Made by a program: the position numbers and the translations under genes
In this document: one piece after another, positions 12,381-16,936 of the stretch
Position numbering within the stretch: position 1 is the stretch's first letter
How the letters are laid out: each line of letters begins with the position of its first letter
Source of the DNA: Gemmatimonas phototrophica
GTDB lineage: Bacteria > Gemmatimonadota > Gemmatimonadetes > Gemmatimonadales > Gemmatimonadaceae
Length of the DNA stretch: 16,936 nucleotides
Direction of reading: 5' to 3'
Assembly: GCA_945870175.1 (NCBI GenBank)
Contig: CAMBRJ010000017.1
Coordinates: forward strand, 1-16,936
The notes under the pieces: model-generated
What the model was told of the DNA's origin: nothing
Databases searched by the model: none
The model's input: only the letters and a program-made list of their open reading frames with translations

Positions 12381-14099
12381 CTACAGCAGGCCGAGCCGCG
12401 CCGCTTGCGCCACCGCCGCCGAGCGTGACGGGACGCCAAGCTTGGTCAGCATGTTCGCCACATGCCGATGCACCGTGTGCTCACTGATCGTGAGACGCTC
12501 GGCAATCGCCTGATTGCCCAGCCCCTCCGCGATGCATTCGAGCACCTGCACTTCCCGACGCGTCAGCGCGGCTGAACTGGACGTTGACGTTGACGTTGAC
12601 GTGGCGCCCGGGACAGGCTCGGCGACCACGGGCGACGATGCCACAGGCGACGATGCCTCGCCCGCAAGTCGCGCCCGCAGCGCACTCGCGCGCTCGAGTT
12701 CGACCGTCGCCTCGAGGGGCGCGAGCGCCGTGACGGCGCGCTCCACTTCGCGGACCGCCGCCTCGTTGCGTCCCAGCGCCGTCAGCGCGGCGGCGAGTTC
12801 GAGACCTGCCCTCCCACGTTCGAACGACGCGCCGCTCTTGTGGAACAGGTCCACCGCGTCTTCGAAATGACGGCGCGCCGCCTCATAGTCACCGGCACCG
12901 AACGACAGCACTCCGTGCGCGAGACTGGCGGAACCACGCAGTGGCGTGGTGAACGCCTGTTCAGCGATGCCCTGCAATTCGATCAACGCTGCCAGCGCCC
13001 GTGACGGATCGTGGCGGGCCACACGCGCGCGCACCAGCAGCTCCAACGCGGCGACGCGCTCCGTGCGATTGTGCGCCGGCAGACTGCGCAGATGGCGTTC
13101 GGCCAGATCTCCCGCCGTTTCCCAATCGCCACGATCGAGCGCCACCGCCGCATGCCCGACCGCGGCGAGCGGATGCGCGCCGGATCGATCGAACAGACTG
13201 GTGGCCTCGTCGAGGCGGCCCTGTCGCCGACGGAGTTCGCCGAGGCGCACCAGCGCTTCCGACACCATGCCGGGACGAACCGCCGCGAGTTCGCTGCTGG
13301 CCGCTTCGAGTTCGCTTTCCGCCTCACTCCACGCGCCGCGCCACATGCAGACCGCCGCGTACTGCGTGCGACACACCGCGAACAGCACGCGGAACTCCCA
13401 CCGCTCACAGAACGCGCGCAAGCGCGCGCACCATTGCACGGCACGATCGTAGTCGCGTACGCGATCGCAGGCCGAGATGAGGTAGCAGCAGGCGAGTCCG
13501 ATCGCCACGCGATCCTGCATCTCGCCGGCAAGCACGGCGGCGTTCACGCCATCGAGCTCCTGCATCCCTTCGGGAATACGTCCCGACGTGGCCAGCGCGA
13601 AGCCGCGCAGCGCGCGCCCCACCATTTCGTAGTCCACCGACCCCGATGCGCGTCCCGCTACGATCGCCTGCTCGGCGTGCTTGAGCGCTTCCTCCGGATT
13701 GCCGTGATCGAGCAGCGCGAACGCCGACTCGCGCACCGACAACCAGGCATATGCGGCGGTGTCGTGGTGTCCCGCGAGCAGCTCGCCCGCCAGATGAAGC
13801 CAGCCGCTGGTGATCGCATACTCACCGCGGAACGCGTCGTGATCCCATGCCAGCCACACGGCCACGCGCGCCGCCGAGACCGCGTCGCCGCGCGCGCGAT
13901 ACGCACGATACGCCTGCTCGCGAGAGGCAAACACCACATCCGCCAGATCGAGCCACCACGCGGCCAACCCTTGCCCCTCGAGCGCCTCCGCATGTTCCGG
14001 CTGCTCGACCAGCGCCACCTCAAACGCGTGGAATGCGTCGGACCACGCGCCCCGCTGCAGCGCGGCCTGTCCGATGGTCAATTGGGCATTGGTGATCAT
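12381..14099 (-). CDS. TPR-repeat transcriptional regulator with C-terminal LuxR HTH
   Basis: Protein of 572 residues. Residues 1 to about 480 are Ala-rich helical hairpins resembling tetratricopeptide repeats (for example QAALQRGAWSDAFHAFEVAL, LRRRQGRLDEATSLFDRS, HFEDAVDLFHKSGASFERG). No Walker A is seen, so this is not a full MalT/LAL ATPase regulator and no kinase or receiver domain is present. A low-complexity linker (SSPVASSPVV, then TSTSTSTS) leads to a textbook LuxR/GerE helix-turn-helix at 512-572 (LTRREVQVLECIAEG; ISEHTVHRHVANMLTKLG). The TPR part likely senses a protein or peptide partner. Start ATG 14099 begins the first helix; no clear ribosome binding site. It heads the minus-strand row ending at 9259 and may control it. 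Possible operator half-sites lie upstream. The linker DNA is tandemly repeated. Class certain; target and signal unknown. Confidence 0.92.
   Translation of the reverse strand: MITNAQLTIGQAALQRGAWSDAFHAFEVALVEQPEHAEALEGQGLAAWWLDLADVVFASREQAYRAYRARGDAVSAARVAVWLAWDHDAFRGEYAITSGWLHLAGELLAGHHDTAAYAWLSVRESAFALLDHGNPEEALKHAEQAIVAGRASGSVDYEMVGRALRGFALATSGRIPEGMQELDGVNAAVLAGEMQDRVAIGLACCYLISACDRVRDYDRAVQWCARLRAFCERWEFRVLFAVCRTQYAAVCMWRGAWSEAESELEAASSELAAVRPGMVSEALVRLGELRRRQGRLDEATSLFDRSGAHPLAAVGHAAVALDRGDWETAGDLAERHLRSLPAHNRTERVAALELLVRARVARHDPSRALAALIELQGIAEQAFTTPLRGSASLAHGVLSFGAGDYEAARRHFEDAVDLFHKSGASFERGRAGLELAAALTALGRNEAAVREVERAVTALAPLEATVELERASALRARLAGEASSPVASSPVVAEPVPGATSTSTSTSSSAALTRREVQVLECIAEGLGNQAIAERLTISEHTVHRHVANMLTKLGVPSRSAAVAQAARLGLL
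12581..12602 (-). repeat. Hexamer tandem repeat in the regulator linker
   Basis: ACGTTG repeated about 3.7 times on the plus strand, encoding Thr-Ser repeats on the minus strand. The 6-bp unit keeps frame, so copy-number change would lengthen or shorten the flexible linker just before the HTH. Confidence 0.7.
12631..12660 (-). repeat. 15-bp direct repeat in the regulator linker
   Basis: GGCGACGATGCC occurs at 12631-12642 and again at 12646-12657, period 15 bp, encoding the repeated SSPVA/SSPVV of the interdomain linker. In frame; probably a local duplication. Confidence 0.65.
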
Positions 14100-14315
14100 C
14101 GGACGACGCTAGGGGCCGTAGGAGGTCACGGCAAGAGTTGGGGTATGCCGATCGAGAAACGACTGCATCCGCCGTATACAGACGAGCTCGCACCACACCG
14201 GCGCCGTCGATTGGCTCACACCACCGAGATCGACAGAAGTCGTCGATAGAACGAGGCCAGCACCACGAGATCGTTGGCAGAAACCAAGGTGCCCGAACCT
14301 CCGGCAGTCGGCATG
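14100..14315. other. Intergenic region upstream of the regulator with inverted half-sites
   Basis: 216 nt between the regulator start and the lipoprotein stop. Base composition is less GC-biased than the genes. Three GTCGAT/ATCGAC half-sites occur at 14206-14211, 14229-14234 and 14242-14247, the last two facing each other across 7 nt. They could be an operator for the regulator gene. No clear -35/-10 pair is seen. Confidence 0.35.
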
Positions 14316-14720
14316 CTAACGCACGTCGAGGGAATCGGGCACGACCGTCGCGCATCCGCGCCAAGTGGAATCACCGCGCGTAAGCACCGCCGTGCCCGGA
14401 TAGCGTTGGTCGGACATCCCGTCGCTGCAGTCGGTCCGCTCGATCACCAGCGTGAGCAGCGGATCGGCGCCGAAGCGCTTACTGCGGTACACCGCACGAC
14501 CGTCGGCATCGAAATCCGGTGGTGCGTACGGATAGAAAGCGGTGTCGGCACCGAGCCGGCGGAACTGCATGCCATCGGAGCGTACGTCGACCGACCAGAA
14601 CGGCTCGGTGCCGCGGACGACAGTCAACACGACCGGTTGCGGGCGCTCGCGGCGACAAGCGCCCGCGGCGAGTCCGGTGAGCAGCGTGAGAAGCAGGGGA
14701 GCGAACAGACGAGGGATCAT
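14316..14720 (-). CDS. Small COG3650-like lipoprotein
   Basis: Protein of 134 residues, exported: hydrophobic N-terminus (LFAPLLLTLLTGLAAGAC) ending in a loose lipobox with Cys22. The mature part has RGTEPFWSVDVRSDG, PYAPPDFDADGRAVYRSKR, then CSDGMSDQRYPGTAV and WRGCA. The FWSV and C-DGMSD-YP...GCA pattern is the one I associate with the COG3650 group of uncharacterised envelope proteins, often fused or adjacent to META/HslJ domains. The two mature cysteines are placed to form a disulfide. Start 14720 is chosen because it opens the signal peptide; upstream in-frame codons look non-coding. Function unknown; an envelope stress or binding role is a guess. It stands alone on the minus strand, divergent from the small membrane peptide gene. 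Confidence 0.8.
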   Translation of the reverse strand: MIPRLFAPLLLTLLTGLAAGACRRERPQPVVLTVVRGTEPFWSVDVRSDGMQFRRLGADTAFYPYAPPDFDADGRAVYRSKRFGADPLLTLVIERTDCSDGMSDQRYPGTAVLTRGDSTWRGCATVVPDSLDVR

Positions 14721-14955
14721 TCGGGGAAGTGTACCTCGAATCCGCGGCCCTGCACGACGGGACCGACCGGCTGACATCCCGCTCCGCAACAGGGGTGAGC
14801 CGTTCGTCACAGCGAGTTCTAGCGGCGACACTCCCGTTCTGCCGCGCGCCTGCCGATACTGGACAATACATATCCCGATTCCGTCCCAACACGCTTCACC
14901 CGGCATCCGACTCATGTGGAACGAACTCTGCGATGACGCCCACGAGGCGCACGCG
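14721..14955. other. Divergent intergenic region
   Basis: 235 nt between the lipoprotein start and the small membrane peptide. It should carry promoters for both. An AT-richer patch at 14862-14880 (GACAATACATATCCC) is the only -10-like stretch, with no matching -35 that I trust. An in-frame ATG at 14914 for the small peptide lies within it. Confidence 0.35.
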
Positions 14956-15114
14956 ATGAAGGTTATCAACCGCGCTATTCTGACGATCGCCGTGAGCTTT
15001 CTGACGTTTGGTGGCTTCGCGCTGGCCACGCGCCTTGGCGCTGATGCACCGCCGAGCTCGGTGAGCTACGGCAGCGAGAAGGCCCACCCGGCCGCCGCGG
15101 TATTCGGGGACTGA
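14956..15114 (+). CDS. Small single-span membrane protein
   Basis: 52-residue frame with a short basic N-terminus (MKVINR), one hydrophobic segment (AILTIAVSFLTFGGFALA, about residues 7-24) and a polar tail (APPSSVSYGSEKAHPAAA). It may be a small inner-membrane protein or an exported peptide with an uncleaved signal. GAGG at 14944-14947 is 8 nt upstream of ATG 14956, supporting this start; an in-frame ATG at 14914 would add 14 residues. A strong hairpin 20 nt after the stop also suggests a real transcription unit. I recognise no family. Against it: short length and a GC-rich setting where open frames are common; for it: a coherent membrane profile, a ribosome binding site and a hairpin. Confidence 0.55.
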   Translation: MKVINRAILTIAVSFLTFGGFALATRLGADAPPSSVSYGSEKAHPAAAVFGD

Positions 15115-15134
15115 TTTTCTAGCTACCGGAACAC

Positions 15135-15180
15135 ACGAATCCCCGCGTGGAGTGCTTTCGCACACCGCGCGGGGATTCGT
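15135..15180. terminator. Long hairpin between small membrane gene and OsmC-like gene
   Basis: Perfect 13-bp inverted repeat ACGAATCCCCGCG (15135-15147) and CGCGGGGATTCGT (15168-15180); inside the loop GTGC-TTTC-GCAC can pair further. It sits between converging genes, 20 nt after one stop and 74 nt past the other. No T-run on either side. Best read as a bidirectional terminator. Confidence 0.6.
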
Positions 15181-15254
15181 CCGTTGGCGAACGAGGATCG
15201 TCACCCGATTGCCGTGGGCGTAAGAGCGGGAAGACATCTGACGCGACCCCAGCC

Positions 15255-15782
15255 TCAGCCGTGCGTGAATGTGGTCCGCACCATCGGGGGTGACTTGAGC
15301 GTCTGCTGCACCACGCAGCACTGCTCGGCCGCCACCTGCAGCTTCTGCAGCAGCTCGAGAGCCGTACCCTCCTTCGTCTCAAAGCGAACGTCACAGGTCA
15401 TGGCCTGGAAGCCGACGGGAACCGTACGGTCCATGGCCATCGTGCCCCGGACATCGACGCTGGCGGTCACACGCACCTCTAGGACGAGCAGTTCGATGCC
15501 CAGCAGATTGGCCACCATGCGGACCGCGGAATCCTGGCAAGCGGCCAGCGCTGCACAGAGGAGATCGCCAGGCGTTGGCGCATCGTGCGGCCCGCCAACC
15601 GCCGCGTGGACCCCGACCGGCACGCGCACGCCGCATCCATCCATTGGCTCGACGACGGCGTGGAACGGATCGGCCGCGGACTCACCACTGGTTTTCGCAT
15701 GATCAACGACCCATGCCGCGCCGGGGACTTCGCGATATTCCGCCTTGAGCGGCTTCTGTGCCATGTGAACCGTTGACGTCAT
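15255..15782 (-). CDS. OsmC/Ohr-family protein
   Basis: Cytoplasmic protein of 175 residues. OsmC/Ohr proteins reduce organic hydroperoxides with two cysteines. The first Cys lies in the helix GDLLCAALAACQDSAV (Cys82, with Cys76 close by), and the second in AAEQCCVVQQTL, where the family usually has a single Cys before Pro-Val; here two sit side by side (Cys155, Cys156) and Pro is absent. The strands between (LEVRVTASVDVRGT, MTCDVRFETKEG) fit the OsmC fold. Start 15782 is the longest; Met7 at 15764 is equally plausible and neither has a Shine-Dalgarno. Single-gene unit, divergent from the M28 peptidase. Thiol-dependent peroxidase is the default reading; a different sulfur-handling role is possible because of the altered cysteine motif. 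Confidence 0.88.
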   Translation of the reverse strand: MTSTVHMAQKPLKAEYREVPGAAWVVDHAKTSGESAADPFHAVVEPMDGCGVRVPVGVHAAVGGPHDAPTPGDLLCAALAACQDSAVRMVANLLGIELLVLEVRVTASVDVRGTMAMDRTVPVGFQAMTCDVRFETKEGTALELLQKLQVAAEQCCVVQQTLKSPPMVRTTFTHG

Positions 15783-15864
15783 CGGACGAATTCCAGTTGA
15801 GTGTCTGCGGGTGCCCTCGCGTCACCGCGTGCACGGTAACATGGGACGCGCTACCGTTCTCCGC

Positions 15865-16936
15865 ATGCCTATCCTCTCGCGTGTTTCCGTCGCGGTACTT
15901 GTCGCGCTAGCGCCCGCCTTGCTCGCCGCCCAGCCACGCCGCGCCGCCGATGTCGCGCGTGCGCAGGCCGGCATCACTGCCGCGGAGATCCTGCGCGACA
16001 TCAGCACCCTCGCCTCCGACCGCTTCGAAGGTCGGGCGCCCGGCACCCGCGGCGAAGACTCGTCGGTAGCGTTTCTGCAGCGCGAGTTCACGCGCATCGG
16101 GCTCAAGCCAGGTAACCCGGACGGGACGTACATCCAACGGGTCCCGCTCGTCGGCACGACGTCCGCCGTAACCGCGAGTGCCACGGTCAACGGCACCCGT
16201 ATGCCACTCACACAGCTCGACGACCTCGTGATGTGGTCGTTGCGTCCGGATTCACTCGTGACGGTCGCGCCGAGTGAGATGGTGTTCGTGGGCTATGGCG
16301 TGGAAGCACCCGAGTATCGCTGGGATGACTTCAAGGGCGTCGATGTGCGCGGCAAGGTGGTCGTGATGCTGGTCGGTGATCCGCCGGTGCGCGACGCGCG
16401 CGACAGCACACAGCTCGACCCCACGATGTTTCGCGGCAAGGCCATGACGTACTATGGCCGCTGGACGTACAAGTACGAGCAGGCGGCCGCCAAGGGCGCG
16501 GCGGCGGTCATCCTGGTGCATCAGACGGGGCCGGCCGGCTATCCGTGGACCACGGTGCAAAGCAACGCCACGGAGAAGTTCGAGATCGCCGACGGGCCCA
16601 CGCACGCCGCGGTGGAAGGGTGGATGCAGCTCGAGGTGGCGCGGCGGCTCTTCGCCGCTGGTGGTCACGACTTCGCCGCGCTCGAGCGACTCGCGCGTAC
16701 GCGCGCCTTCGCTCCCGTCGCACTTGGCGGCACCGCGCAGTTCACGGTGCGCAATCGCGTGCGTCGGGTGCAGTCGCGTAACGTCGTCGCCCGGCTGGAT
16801 GGCGCAGATGCGACGCTGAAGCAGGAATACGTCGTGCTGTCGGCACACTGGGATGCCTATGGCATCGGACGCCCGATCAACGGCGATTCGATCTACAACG
16901 GTGCGCTGGACGACGCGACGGGGGTCGCGTGGCTGT
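15865..16936 (+). CDS. Exported PA-domain M28 metallopeptidase, N-terminal part (3' end cut by window)
   Basis: 357 complete codons are visible and the frame is open at the window end. The N-terminus is a signal peptide (VAVLVALAPALLAAQ), so the protein is exported. Residues about 30-70 match the lead-in of M28 peptidases (ITAAEILRDISTLASDRFEG, then RAPGTRGED). A PA-like insert follows (MVFVGYGVEAPEYRWDDFKG, DVRGKVVVMLVGDPP, AAKGAAAVILVHQTGP). The catalytic domain begins at EYVVLSAHWDAYG with the zinc ligand His328 and Asp330, and the bridging Asp349 in GALDDATG; the remaining Glu and His ligands lie beyond the window. Family members are aminopeptidases or carboxypeptidases with two zinc ions. 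Start 15865 is preferred for its compact signal peptide; an in-frame ATG at 15841 adds 8 residues. Likely role: periplasmic or secreted peptide degradation. Confidence 0.92.
   Translation, partial: MPILSRVSVAVLVALAPALLAAQPRRAADVARAQAGITAAEILRDISTLASDRFEGRAPGTRGEDSSVAFLQREFTRIGLKPGNPDGTYIQRVPLVGTTSAVTASATVNGTRMPLTQLDDLVMWSLRPDSLVTVAPSEMVFVGYGVEAPEYRWDDFKGVDVRGKVVVMLVGDPPVRDARDSTQLDPTMFRGKAMTYYGRWTYKYEQAAAKGAAAVILVHQTGPAGYPWTTVQSNATEKFEIADGPTHAAVEGWMQLEVARRLFAAGGHDFAALERLARTRAFAPVALGGTAQFTVRNRVRRVQSRNVVARLDGADATLKQEYVVLSAHWDAYGIGRPINGDSIYNGALDDATGVAWL

Noticed and set aside
13011..14249. 412-codon plus-strand open frame opposite the LuxR-type regulator
   Set aside because: No motif, composition of a frame shadow; the minus strand has a textbook LuxR HTH.
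9245..15180. Intergenic hairpins as a dispersed REP or IS-derived repeat family
   Set aside because: The stems at 9245, 10884, 11340, 12355 and 15135 share no sequence, so they are not copies of one element.
1..16936. CRISPR array, tRNA, integrase, transposase or phage genes
   Set aside because: No regularly spaced repeats, cloverleaf-like sequences or recognisable mobile-element proteins were found on either strand by reading.

Overview
This is a GC-rich, densely coded bacterial segment with 15 genes that I can support, two of them cut by the window ends. The probable source is a Gemmatimonadota-type bacterium (Gram-negative, diderm). The reasons are a TonB-dependent outer-membrane receptor, several exported proteins whose signal peptides end in Ala-Gln (for example LAAQ, LSAQ), several lipoproteins, weak or absent Shine-Dalgarno sites at many starts, and the gene mix (DUF2911, PA-M28 peptidase, BNR-repeat protein, sulfatase). 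The phylum is inferred from style and content, not from a marker gene. No rRNA, tRNA, CRISPR array, transposase or integrase is visible.

Region 1 (1-4661, plus strand) is a tight row of envelope genes: the end of a TonB-dependent receptor, a TlpA/ResA-like thioredoxin lipoprotein, an exported BNR-repeat (sialidase-like fold) protein with an unusual four-cysteine set and a His/Met-rich segment, and a type I sulfatase lipoprotein. Spacing of 10, 36 and 17 nt suggests co-transcription. I infer metal or redox handling for the first three genes; the sulfatase may be an independent catabolic enzyme.

Region 2 (4692-5895, minus strand) holds two exported proteins, a pyridoxamine-phosphate-oxidase-like split-barrel protein followed by a DUF2911 protein. 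Region 3 (6084-9237, plus strand) is phosphoenolpyruvate synthase (ppsA) overlapping a classical NAD-type short-chain dehydrogenase (SDR) by 20 nt; it ends in a strong hairpin shared with the convergent region 4.

Region 4 (9259-14099, minus strand) reads, in order of transcription: a TPR/LuxR regulator, a SAM-dependent methyltransferase, a small cupin, and a 536-residue protein joining a four-cysteine zinc-ribbon-like motif to an SDR domain that lacks the canonical catalytic Tyr. Its junctions carry GC-rich hairpins. With the BNR/TlpA group, this is the best candidate for an undescribed functional unit.

Region 5 (14316-16936) contains a small lipoprotein of the COG3650 type, a 52-residue single-span membrane peptide followed by a strong hairpin, an OsmC-family protein, and the first part of an exported PA-domain M28 metallopeptidase running off the end. 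No gap exceeds 300 bases; the longest gaps are described as entries.
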